Of a stretch of 64,000 nucleotides of DNA, positions 10,652 to 21,239 are shown piece by piece. The translations under genes and the position numbers were made by a program. The stretch is from Neolentinus lepideus HHB14362 ss-1 (Eukaryota; Basidiomycota; Agaricomycetes; Gloeophyllales; Gloeophyllaceae): the NCBI GenBank assembly GCA_001632425.1, contig KV425570.1, positions 418,721-482,720 on the forward strand, read 5' to 3'. Position 1 is the first letter of the stretch; every line of letters begins with the position of its first letter. The notes beneath the pieces are model-generated. The model was not told the DNA's origin. It was given only the letters and a program-made list of their open reading frames with translations, and searched no databases.

Positions 10652-12949
10652 ATGTCGGATCGCTCAGACAAGTATGAAGATGCTTTCGGTAAACAGGAGA
10701 AGCCAGAAGGTGTCCTGGATGTCGAGACCGTGGCTGAGGCACGCGAAAACGCTGCTCCCAGAGACGCTGGAGACGAACTTTCCCCAGAGGAGCGTCGCTT
10801 AGTACGCAAGCTTGACCGCAGGATCCTGCCTTTTGCATGCCTTCTGTACCTCTTTGCCTGTAAGTACGAAGAGTGCTGCAGATCTCCATTGACCCGGATG
10901 CTTAATGATATTTGAAACCAATAGACCTGGACAGAACGAACCTGGGCAACGCGCGTCTACAAGGCTTACCTCAAGATACCTTACATGGCGATCCGACGGG
11001 AACGTTATTCGACTGGGTCAACTCCGCATTCTTCTTCTCTTATGTATGTTCTCTCGGAGCTGAATCTCTCAGTTTCAGGGCTCATATAACTATTGATGCT
11101 TATTAGATCCTATGTCAAATTCCAGCAACTATTGTTTCAAAGCTATTCCCTTCTCGTGTATGGTTGGCATGTACTGCTATAGGGTGGGGGATATGCTCGA
11201 CGCTAATGGTATGAGTGATACGCATCGCTTAAGACTTCACTGATCGTCGCTCACTCGCACAGTCGACTGGTTTTGACACTTCCGGCTTAATCGTCGCTCG
11301 AATAGGGATGGGTTTCTTTGAAGCGGGATTCGGACCCGGTATCCCGCTCTATTTCTGTAAGTATCATGTTTTGATACACTTTCGCCTGCATTATTGATGA
11401 TGCACGAGTACAGCCCTCTTCTACACAAAAGAAGAAATGGGCCTAAGGATGGCGTACTGGTTTGGTTTCGCTGCAGTAGCGGGCGCGTTTGGCGGAATCA
11501 TCGCATTCGGTATTCAACATGCAAATGCAGCAATATCCAACTGGAGACTCTTGTTCATCATCGAGGTTAGAGATGTGTCTCAGTGATCGCGCCATTGCAA
11601 TGCTGATTATGATATATCAGGGTATCCCGTCCGTGTTACTCGGAGTGGGAGCGATGTTTTTCCTTCCCGACAGACCTGAGATGTCCAAGGTATTCACACC
11701 TGAGGAGCGGCAAATAGCAGTGGAAAGAATGAATAGGGACTCCTCTGGCGATGTTGGTCTGACGGTGAACCAAAGTACGTCACGTTGAGAGAAGACCGAA
11801 ATTCAGATCGTAACAAGTGCCTCCATAGAACACATCTTTATGGCTCTGCGAGACTGGAGGGTAAGACGAATAGGGATCGTGTAACATCCAGTAACCAACG
11901 CAACCACAGATCTATCTCGGAGGTGTCATTTATTTTGGGCTTAATTGTGCTCTCGCGGCGATCTCCGCTTTTCTACCTACAATCATTAAAACATTCGGTT
12001 ACAGTGAGTCGCTGAGAAATACGGCTATCAGCAGGCATATTGACGTTATTGTCCGCAGCAAACGCAAACGCACAATTACTGACAGTTCCTCCGTACGCGG
12101 TGGCAGCGGTTGTTTTGGTGCTCCTGTCTTACAGATCGGACCGGGTACAAAGCAGAGGGCTCTTCATGGCGGCAGCATCTAGTATTGGGGGTATAGGATA
12201 CATGTAAGTCGGAATCAACACGGTTTTTCGGAGTCATTCATCCCTCACCTTCATGACCACAGTCTACTCTTGACTGTTTCCGATAATATACATGTTCGAT
12301 ACTTTGCTTGCTTCTGTATTACTAGTGGGACATACACAACAGTCGGCATCATTATCGCCTGGTGTATGTTGCTTGTTTCTTCGGATCTGATAACCGGCGT
12401 TTAATCTTGCTCACACAGTCGCCCATAATCTTGGGTCTGAGACAAAGAAGGCAACGGGTATCCCAATGTTTATGGCCATCGGCCAGTGCGGGAGTGTCCT
12501 GGGCTCCCATATCTATCCAGCTACCGAGGGGCCACGATACATGTAAGAGGCTAGATGGATATATTTCGATTCTTCAGAGCTAACTAGCTGGATTTCTAGA
12601 AAAGGATTTGCTGGTGAGGATCGCAAGCTAATGGTTCCACATGGCGCATTGGTACTAACACTTTTTCAGTCACTTGCGCGCTAGAGTGGCTGGCCGCTGT
12701 CATTTGTATTGTGCTACATGTACGTCTTCTTCATCAATCGCTGCGTACTGTCATCGATAGCGCTGCGCCACAGATTTCGTACAAGTTGGAAAATCGTCGC
12801 CGAGATCGCGTGTACGGCAAGGTCACCCCAAGCACCAAGATCGATACGAGCGAGTTGGCGGACAAGGTGAGTGTGATCCTTGTGCATCATGGGTGCTGTG
12901 CTGATGATGACTGGATTTGGAGGCCCCCACCTTCCGGTACGTGACGTAG
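10652..12949 (+). CDS. MFS transporter, allantoate/anion:cation symporter type (502 aa)
   Basis: A plasma-membrane transporter of the Dal5/Tna1-like branch of the major facilitator superfamily, which takes up small organic anions such as vitamins or allantoate; the substrate cannot be told. I join 15 exons: 10652-10859, 10925-11043, 11107-11208, 11263-11356, 11414-11565, 11621-11774, 11829-11860, 11910-12003, 12059-12203, 12263-12363, 12419-12542, 12600-12613, 12670-12719, 12774-12866, 12923-12949. The frame stays open throughout and exon lengths sum to 1,509 nt. Family landmarks are LDRRILPFACLLYLFAYLDR at the first membrane helix, GNARLQGLP, FFEAGFGPGIPLYFSLFYT, then WRLLFIIEGIPS and FFLPDRPE before the cytoplasmic loop. 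The length of about 500 aa is normal. Exon 12 has only 14 nt. It converges with the JmjC gene, about 290 bp away. Confidence 0.88.
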
Positions 12950-13242
12950 TGCCATAATAGGTTATGGCGGGAGCAAGATTGTTGGATCGAGGACGTTATG
13001 TGTCTATCCGTACCTTGGATAGATTACGGTAATGTAAGAGTACATACGGAGCTTCTGCAGGATCTGCGCTTAGCCGAGCCTAGTGTGCAATCTGAGATAA
13101 GTCACCGGCTGCACGTATGTGCAGGGTGTCTGACATGGAACGTATGCCGTGTAAAATTGCCCGGAATGCCGTTTCAGATGTCTGATAAAACCAAGCTACG
13201 AAGGACACTACGTCAGGTATGCCTATACCGACAAGCACATTC

Positions 13243-14539
13243 TCAATGTTGGATATGTTTCAGAACCTCTTCAGCCGTAGCTCTTGCTTCGGGAAGGTAC
13301 TCGCTGTCATTACTATGTAGCCAGTCTTGAACGACCTGTAACACAATGTGTCCTTCCACGCTGGGCGAAGGTCGGAGATCGTCAGGTGCCTCTTTCCAAG
13401 CAACCTCTTTCTTAATATGGACTGGAGGGGGAGTGTCCTGGCAGGCGCTCACATATCGCCACTTGATCATCTCGAAGAACTCTTTCCAACCCCAACCAAA
13501 GTTTCGAAGTGTCAAATCTTGGACCAAGACAGCCACTTCTTCCGGCGATCCTAAATCGAAGCCGTCCAAGGCTAAATGCCCGAGATGCACTTCATCCTCC
13601 AGGGCCTTGGCCATACAACGAAGACATGACGCGTTAGCCCAGTTATGATTGACAGACAACGTTTCACTGCAGGAGAATTTATTAAGCTATGTTCTCGTTT
13701 ATGTTCTTGAAACTCTTACCCAAAGTTCTTGACCTGGAAGAGAGGGCAAGTCAATAGGAATCTTTCATATTGCCAGCAATACGGACCTCATGAAGCCAAC
13801 CTGATGGGACGAAGATAGCTTCGTTTGGATATTGCCAGACAGTCAGCACCCGCTCTCTTGCTTCCGCGATATGCGGATATCGAGACTCCATCTCCGGCGA
13901 GAAGATTCCTGCCGGCATGTCGCCAGTCGTTTCATCACGAACGAGGTGCGTATACTCTGGAGCTAAAAACCTCCACCGTTTGATACCAGCGAGCGAGCAG
14001 CTCCACGAATGGCTGCCATACACATCCCGATGGAAGTTCGTGCTAGAACCGTCCTGCCCGAGATAGACGAACCGAAAATCGTCGGCTCCTCCTGAAGTGG
14101 AGATGGAGTGGCTATTGAGCCAGTCGTCCCAGAAGATCTCCGGAGTGCGATACGCAGCAGCAGATTGCCCAGCGATGCAAAAGTGGAAGTCTTTGAGATA
14201 CAGCTTGGCTCTGGAGCTTTCCCGCCAGAGCGCAGCAAACTCGGAGAAGGACATGCGCTCTCGCCTCTGCCCGCCACATTCGTCTGTCTCTTCGCAGAAC
14301 GCTACCTCCACTTGAGTACTATCCGGGAACGCCTGCTCGAGACTATCGATGTCCGGTGCCGGTCCCTTATCAGTTTGCTTCAGCCAGCGCTGCGACGCGC
14401 TCCAAAGCAATGCTTCAGGCATGGATATCAAGCATGGTTTGAGCGGCAGTAAGTAGCAGTTCAGAAAGTCTTTGTAAGAAGGAGTAGCAGCAAGGTGATC
14501 GATGGTTTGGACTCGAGAAGCTTTGGAAGGGGGGCTCAT
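13243..14539 (-). CDS. JmjC-domain protein, JMJD4-like hydroxylase (396 aa)
   Basis: A 2-oxoglutarate/Fe(II)-dependent oxygenase. The family member JMJD4 hydroxylates a lysine of translation factor eRF1. Three exons: 14539-13787, 13733-13720 (14 nt) and 13666-13243. The joined frame reads across the small exon as HEVKNFGETLSVNHNW, a hallmark of the family. The iron ligands are visible as H170 and D172 in NFHRDVYGSHSW, with H263 in SVNHNW. K187 in AGIKRWRF is the likely 2-oxoglutarate contact. YPNEAIFVPSGWLHEV is the conserved strand before the distal histidine. The ATG at 14539 is the first in frame. The orthologue assignment is inference from motifs; JmjC membership is firm. Confidence 0.85.
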
Positions 14540-15504
14540 GAGCTCAATCAAGATCGAATATCCCAACTAGTCTGGCGAGATTCGACACCAGATCTGCGCG
14601 TTCAGCAAAACAGAGAATTCTGGTAGAACAACCAAAGAGTGTATTTGCAAGACTCGAACGACCACTTTCCTTCAGAAATTCGGCGCTCTGTACCAGAAAA
14701 ACGTGACTGAGGGTTGAATATTCCGGCACCAACGGCATCCGTATTTCCCGCAGCACTCGTGTTTTCCATTTGTTTATTTCCAGGGACAAACTGTCGATAT
14801 ATATATACGGCCCTGGTGCACCCAGTAATATTAATCAGAATCATCTCGGTATGCTGAGTTTTGTGATTTGGAGGAAACCAAACATCAGTCGCGCTATTTT
14901 CAGCCCTCATTGCGGTTTGAGCACTGTAAATACGCTCCAATCAGCTAGCAGTTCTCCGTCGATGTGACATCAATATTAGTGTCACGCTGGCGCTTCTCAG
15001 AGGCACAACCTCACGATTGTCATCTTGAATTGTACTGTTTGAAGAAGCTCTATGTCTGCTGGGACCTCGTATGGGGAATAGGTACGAGTCAGCTCTAAAT
15101 GAATGCCGGCGTATCGTGCTTCTGAGGTAGAACGCTCGGAACGAAGAGGTTTCCGGAACGGCTTCATATGTAATAACTTAAATCGGTGCGTGTTGGGCTC
15201 CAGGTACCGGCGGTGTGAGTGCGACCATTTTCACTTTTATGCCGGTGGCTCACCGCAGCTTCAGCGAACACGACAACGGAAGTAGTGTGCTCTCAACTTG
15301 AGTCCATGTATCACAAGAGGCTTCATTCCAGTGGCGGTTATCCATATCCACATGCAACAGCCAGGTCTGATGCTGTGACCCGCTTGATGGATTTTGGGCG
15401 TCTACAGGTTGGATTACCGGGGTCACCGGTTCGTAATCTTGGAAACTTGTGGACTGCCCTCTCACCTCCGCAACCTCCGCCTCTGCTCCTGGGGCGCCCA
15501 TTCT
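14540..15504. other. No recognisable gene
   Basis: Upstream flank of the JmjC gene and beyond. Only short, unconvincing reading frames are present. A TATA-like run, ATATATATAC, occurs near 14798. Confidence 0.5.
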
Positions 15505-16525
15505 CCCGGCTATGCGGCGCCTTTCATGCACGTACGAGCTGTTGGAAACGCTTGTGCGTCTAGTGTCTTGTGTTCTTGTGGCTGGGACAATTCCTCGTGC
15601 GTCTAAACTGCCATGGTTTCTCATGGCGTCTACTGTTTTCCATGGCTTCTCATGGCGGCTTGTCCGTGATTTCATTTGAAAGCAGTAGCCTTTGACATCC
15701 TTGTCATCCGGTCGGTGCCTGGAAATGCGCGATGCGTAGCGTTTGGAAATTTTTGGCTGTGGCTGCGAGATGGTGACAAACACACTCAAGCTGGATCATC
15801 AACGCAGCTTGATCAGTACCTAGGACAGTGCCCCCCCGCCCGTAAGCTATATTTGGTTGGCGACGTCTGGTACAGTCACGGCTTTGCACTCTCGTGTAAA
15901 CACGGTGTGTATCCTGCTGTTGATGCGTCTTCGGGATTTACATTCATTCTAGAATTGTTCTTGCGTAGAAGTTGCGTCCAATGTTTGCTTCCCGGCTATG
16001 CGGCGCCATTCATGCACGTACGAGCTGTCAGAAACGTTTGTGCGACTCGCGTCTTGCGTTCTTGTGGCTGGGACAATTCCTCGTGCGGTCTTCTAACAGA
16101 GCTCGTGGCGTTTACTGTTTTCCGACTTCTCATGGCGTCTACTGTTTTCCATGGCTTCTCGTGGTGGCTTGTCAGGATTCGATGTCTGAAAACAATAGTC
16201 TTGACAAGCTCGAGATCCGTTCAGGAAGACGGACGTCCGGTGCCTGGGAGTGCGCGGCGCGTAGTGTTTTGAAATTTCTGGCAGAGGCTGCGAGATTGTG
16301 ACTGGATCATCAACGCAGCTTGATCAGGTACCTAGGACAGTGCCCTCCATCACCCGTAAGCTATATTTGGTCGGTGACGTCTGGTACGGTCACGGCTTTA
16401 TTGCTTATCACCACTAGTAGGTCATAATGGAGGTCGTCCGATTACGGTGTATATCCTACTGTTCATGTCTTCGGGATTTACATTCATTCTAGAGCTGTTC
16501 ATGCGTAGAAGTTGTGTCGGTTTTT
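15505..16525 (+). repeat. Two-copy tandem duplication, about 485 and 535 bp
   Basis: Copy 1 is about 15505-15990 and copy 2 about 15991-16525. Matching anchors are CGGCTATGCGGCGCC (15508 and 15992), TGGGACAATTCCTCGTGCG (about 15583 and 16067), GGATCATCAACGCAGCTTGA (15793 and 16303) and TTCGGGATTTACATTCATTC (about 15930 and 16469). The offset grows from 484 to about 539, so copy 2 has gained small insertions. Reading frames on both strands are not conserved between copies, so the unit looks non-coding. Confidence 0.8.
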
Positions 16526-17621
16526 GGTTCCTCGATGGAAGCAGCATGGTATACAATGAAACAGTTCTGTGTTGAGGTGCGCACAGGATATACGATGCTT
16601 TTTTTGCCAGCTCGCCGGACGCCCGTGTTATTGCGGACGGATGGTCTTGTCTGCATTCCCCGTTTTCCAGGGGCGATCCAGAGTAATTAAGCGGAGCCTT
16701 CCGATATACCGACATGATATAGTGGAATATGCACCGGGGTAGTGAAGACTTGATATGTCGGATGTATGCAAAAAAATTGTGGTGTGGAGCCGGTCACTCG
16801 TATGGCGCCGGTACGAACTTGGACCTCGCTTTTCCGCGACTGACATCTTGTTCTGGCGATTATGTACCTTGTAAGGCTCGTATATCACTTCATTGTCCCA
16901 TTTTGGAATATATACGCGCGCAGGCTATGCGGTGTCTCGGGCTCGGTGGTTGTGGCAGACGGCGTGAGCGCGTGCGACAGGCCAAGTCGGCAATGTAGTT
17001 AGTGTGACATCCCTACCCGGGCCATGGTCCTGGATATGCGATTGGCACGAACAACCAAGTTCGCGGTGTAGTGGTAAGTTCCGGGGGTTGTGATGCGTTA
17101 TTAGAGTCAATTGTCTTTCGGAGCCGGTAATTATTATAGTCGGTGGGAAGCCTTGTCCCGATCTGATCTTGCAGGAAGCATTGGCGCCGAGTTACGTCAT
17201 CTCAGCCACAACCAAATTCACAAAATGCGATTATGTGCTGGTTAAGATATTCAATTTTATCGTTGAATTCACTGAAAGCATCCTTACCTTCAGCAAAACG
17301 AAGCTGGCCGTGTTAGAGGCAGAATATTCGACGGGGCCGAAGAGAAATTTAAGGTTGACAAAGTGGAAGATTCGGATCTCGGTGAAGTGCGCAGAAGATC
17401 TGATGAGGATTTGTACACGCACACACCCCGACCCTTCAGATATGAAACATTCCTGGCCCTGCATTGACCAAGCAGTCGGCGACGTCAAGTCTCTTCTCAG
17501 TCCCAAACATGGAGATACTCAAATCTTTTCCAGTTTCCACGCAAATCTCAGCGTTCTATATTCGACCGACAATGCCGTCCCAGATGCGGATCTACGTCCG
17601 CTTGTTTCGGTCCTCTGCTGG
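16526..17621. other. Upstream region of the first terpene synthase; no gene seen
   Basis: No frame here resembles a known protein. The stretch carries the upstream flank of the sesquiterpene synthase at 17748. Confidence 0.45.
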
Positions 17622-17628
17622 TATATAA
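17622..17628 (+). promoter_or_regulatory. TATA box of sesquiterpene synthase 1
   Basis: TATATAA within GGTATATAAG, 120 bp before the ATG at 17748 and followed by a CT-rich stretch typical of fungal core promoters. The same ten bases, GGTATATAAG, stand upstream of the second synthase on the other strand. Confidence 0.55.
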
Positions 17629-17747
17629 GATGTCGCACTTGACTGACAGGAAAATACGGTCCCCTGCTTTGCTTTGCTTTTCTTCTTTCAAGTTTCGTAC
17701 CCATCTTACACTAATAGGACCCTCTCTCGCTTTCTGATTCCTCAATA

Positions 17748-18884
17748 ATGCATTCCACCACCGACAAGTTCTCTTCTTCTGCCCCGACCAAGATCATCAT
17801 GCCCGACTTGGTCTCTCACTGCGACTTCAAGCTTCGTATCAGTCGTCACCACAAGCAAGCCGCCGTCGCTTCCGAGCGGTGGCTGTTCCGAGGCGGTAAC
17901 CTGAACGAAGACGGTCGCACCGCTTTCCGCGGTCTCAAGGCCGGGTTACTCACATCAATGTGCTACCCCGACGCCGCGTACCCGCAACTCAAAGTGTGTT
18001 GCGATTATATGAACTACCTCTTTCACCTCGACGATATCACGGACGACATGGATAACTCTGGAGCGCGGAGTGTACGAGACGAAGTGATGGGCGCGCTGCG
18101 TTACCCCGAGTCCTTCAAGGTGTCGGCAAAGGTTGGACGGATGACTAAAGAGTGAGTGCATTCCGACAATGATTTGATCCTAGTCTGACACCACACCTAG
18201 CTTCTGGAAGCGCTACATCCAGACAGGATCGCAGGGCTCCCAGAAACGCTTCATCGACACCTTCGACGCCTTCTTCGCAGCGGTGTACCAACAAGCCATC
18301 GACCGCAAGAGCGGCGTCGTCCCCGACCTCGAGTCCTACATCGTCCTCCGGCGCGACACCAGCGGTTGCAGGCCGTGCCACGCGCTCATCGAGTACGCCA
18401 ACAACCTCGATCTGCCCGACTACGTCATGCAGCACCCGACCATCCGCAGTATGGAAGACGCCTCGAACGACCTGGTCACATGGTCCAACGTGAGCTCCTT
18501 CCCCTCCTTAAATATTGGTTTCGGTATATACTGACAATCCACCACAAACAGGACATCTTCTCCTACAACGTTGAGCAAGCCCGCGGGGACACGCACAACA
18601 TGATCGTCGTCGTCATGCGTGAGCAAGGCCTCTCCCTCCAAGAAGCCTTCGACTTCGTCGGGATGATGTGCAAGCAGTCTATCGACCGGTTCATCGCCGA
18701 CCGCGACAACCTCCCGTCATGGAGCCCCGAGATCGACCGCCAGATCGCCGTGTACGTCGACGGCCTCGCGAACTGGATCGTCGGCAGCTTGCACTGGACG
18801 TTCGAGTCGACGCGGTATTTCGGGAACAGCGGCAAGGACGTCAAGGCGAACCGCGTTATCACGCTCCTGCCTAGACGCGCCTGA
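17748..18884 (+). CDS. Sesquiterpene synthase 1 (341 aa)
   Basis: A class I terpene cyclase expected to convert farnesyl diphosphate into a sesquiterpene hydrocarbon in the cytosol. Exons are 17748-18151, 18201-18489 and 18552-18884, totalling 1,026 nt. The metal-binding motif DDITD is at residues 95-99 (in LFHLDDITDDMD). The second metal site NDIFSYNVE is at 231-239 and is assembled across the last intron. RRDTSGCRPC (about 180-190) and WIVGSLHW near the C-terminus are also typical of basidiomycete enzymes. The start MHSTTDKFSS is the first ATG after the TATA box. All catalytic motifs are intact. The product cannot be predicted from motifs alone. The gene is tail-to-tail with a close paralogue. 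Confidence 0.9.
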
Positions 18885-19936
18885 GGTTTACCGCCGCTCT
18901 GTATTACATGGTTGGTGCGCCAGACTTTCAACGTCGAGGTGTGTTTTGACATACCCCACTTGCAGATCCCCGATGTTTATGCCATACACCATACACCGAC
19001 TAGTGACTAATACGCGGATGCCCAGGTCGACCAGCAAAAGTACCACCGCCATCGCATGCAATCCACATGCTGTCTGTCTGTCTGTATTCTATCGCCCGCC
19101 CATGCCTTCCCTTGTATCACCACTGCTTTCGAGTTCTAGTAACCTACACGCTCATTTTATTGCGTTCGCTTACGAGCATCGTTCATTCGTTAATATAATA
19201 GAGCGTCACACACGCACCTCCTTCTACTTCGACCTTCAAGCCACTTTGCTTAGTGTACAGTGTCTTTAGCTTAATGTCATCGCTACTTGGATACTATAAT
19301 TAATATCATTATATCATATCTCAGAAGCTTTATTTGATCGGGGCGCGAGTTTCATGCCGGAATCGATGGCTTCTTTCGCTCCAGTAGAGAGAGAAGTACG
19401 TCTTGTAAATTAAAAATTCCGAGAGATTGGTATGTAGTTACGTCGTTCGGGCCTCGGGGCGTCGGTCATACCGTGGTATTGCGCTGGCCAGAAGGATATG
19501 TGGCTCAACAATAGCCTCGGCGCGCTTTACGAAGGGCACGTTCTTTCAAATGTGAGACATACTCACAGACTCAGAGATTGTGCCCTGTGATTGGTCGGGA
19601 AATTGCTTCGCGGACTCCCAAATTATCTCGAATGGACGACAGACCCAAGACTCGAGTCCTGAACCTAACTTGCAAGACGCGCGTTTCGATCCCTCGTAAA
19701 AAAAAAGAATTACTGCAGTTGGATCGTATCTATCATTTTATGTGTAATAGTCATTGTCAGTAACAGTCATTGTAAGTGATGGTAATTGTAAGTAAGGGTC
19801 ATTAGATACGTATACGCGCATGATTCAGGACACAATTATATAGAGGAATAAAAATTAGAAAGCAGGGACGAAACCGTATACAATAAAGCAGATCAGAGGA
19901 GTACCTCGTTCAGTGCATTCGGGGGAGTAACCCCCA
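18885..19936. other. Intergenic region between convergent synthases
   Basis: It holds both 3' ends. Near 19748-19805 short repeats of GTCATTGTAAGTRA-like units occur. At about 19912-19960 two near copies of CAGTGCAYYCGGGGGAG lie just behind the stop of the second synthase. A segment resembling a tRNA T-arm (GCGTTTCGATCCCTCGT, about 19681-19697) is followed by an A-rich run; I could not build a tRNA there. Confidence 0.5.
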
Positions 19937-21039
19937 TCAGTGCACCCGGGGGAGCAATTCAACAACGCGCGACGCTTTGACTTCTCTACCTTTATCACCA
20001 AAGTACCGTCCCGAATCGAAGGACCAATGCAGACTCCCGACAATCCAGTCTGCCAGCCCCTGGACGTAGCGGGCGACGGCACTGTCAATGCTGGGGCCCC
20101 ATGACGGCAGCTGGGCGCGGTCCTCGACGAAGCGATCTATCGACTGCTTGCACATGGCGCCGACAAAGTCCACAGCGCTTTGGAGCGAGACCCGCTTTTG
20201 TTTCATGACGACGACGATCATGTTGTGCGTGTCCCCGCGCGCCTGTTCGGCGTTGTAGGAGAAGATGTCCTGCACACACAAGACGTCAATATGAATCGTA
20301 ATCGGCAGAAGGGAGGATATGAGGTTGACTCACATTGGACCAGGTGACCAGGTCGTTGGCGGCGTCGCCCAGACTCACTAGGATGGGGTGGTCCATGACT
20401 TCGTCTGGTATGGCGAGCTGGTTCGCGTATTCGATCAGCGCCCAGCATGGTCTGCAGCCGCTGGTATCGCGCCGCATGATAATGTAAGACTCGAGATCGG
20501 GAATATGGCCTCTCTGTCGATCAAGAGCTTGTTGACTGACTGCCTTGAAGAAGGCGTCGAATGTTTTGATGAATCGGCGCTCTGCACTGGACGTCACCGT
20601 GGTACGGAGTCGGATCCAGAAACTGATTGACCGCCAATTACTGCTAGTCGAAGTAAGAGATAGATACAACGTACTCTTTTGTCATTCTACCGACTCTGGA
20701 CAACGATTGGTACGTGTCGGGTGCTCGAAGGACACCGATGACTTCGTCTCGTAAAGACCATGTACTAGAGTTCTTCATGTCATCCATGAGATCGTCGAGG
20801 TGAAACAGGTAGTTCATAAAGTCGCAGCAGACCCGCAGCTTGTGATAGGGTGCATGGGGATAGCACATTGACGTTAGAGAACCAGCCCGTAAGGCAAGGA
20901 AGGCTGCGCGTCTGTGCTTCTTTAAATTGGCGCCTCGTAAAAACCACTCTTCGGATTCTTTGGACGCCCGTGCGCAATAACTGTTACTTCGAAGAGGAAA
21001 GTCGCAATGGGAGACCAAATCCGGAATGATGATCTTCAT
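19937..21039 (-). CDS. Sesquiterpene synthase 2 (about 328 aa)
   Basis: A paralogue of the synthase at 17748, likely using the same substrate, farnesyl diphosphate. Exons are 21039-20675, 20622-20334 and 20269-19937; the last two are 289 and 333 nt, exactly as in the paralogue, and both introns sit at the same codons. The motif DDLMD is at residues 82-86 and NDIFSYNAE at 218-226. The chosen start is MKIIIPDLVSHC. An in-frame ATG 63 bp upstream (21102) would add 21 residues and begins MH like the paralogue, so it is a real alternative. The DDxxD and NSE motifs are intact, so activity is expected, with a possibly different product. Confidence 0.88.
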
Positions 21040-21231
21040 TGGGCTCGGGCTGTCGATGTCTGAAACTCGCCTCGAGCGTCGTGGAATACAGGAGAAATGC
21101 ATGAGAGGAGCAAGAGGGGGGGTGGGGGTCGAAGGAGAAGAGAAACAGCGGACTCGTGTCTGGCAGTCGAACCGGATAAAATAACCAAGAAAATGACAGC
21201 CCGCGCAGACACACCTAACATGAGGCCGTCG

Positions 21232-21239
21232 CTTATATA
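21232..21239 (-). promoter_or_regulatory. TATA box of sesquiterpene synthase 2
   Basis: On the minus strand GGTATATAAG matches the box of the first synthase. It lies about 135 bp from the ATG at 21102 and 195 bp from the one at 21039. The 120-bp spacing in the paralogue slightly favours the longer protein. Confidence 0.5.

Noticed and set aside
12998..13330. 110-codon plus-strand frame behind the MFS gene
   Set aside because: It overlaps the coding 3' end of the JmjC gene on the other strand and has no recognisable content.
15250..16272. Reading frames of 179 and 198 codons over the tandem duplication
   Set aside because: The frames are not kept between the two repeat copies, so coding is unlikely.
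19681..19710. A tRNA or tRNA-derived SINE head (T-arm-like sequence followed by an A-rich run)
   Set aside because: No A box, acceptor pairing or anticodon arm could be found upstream.
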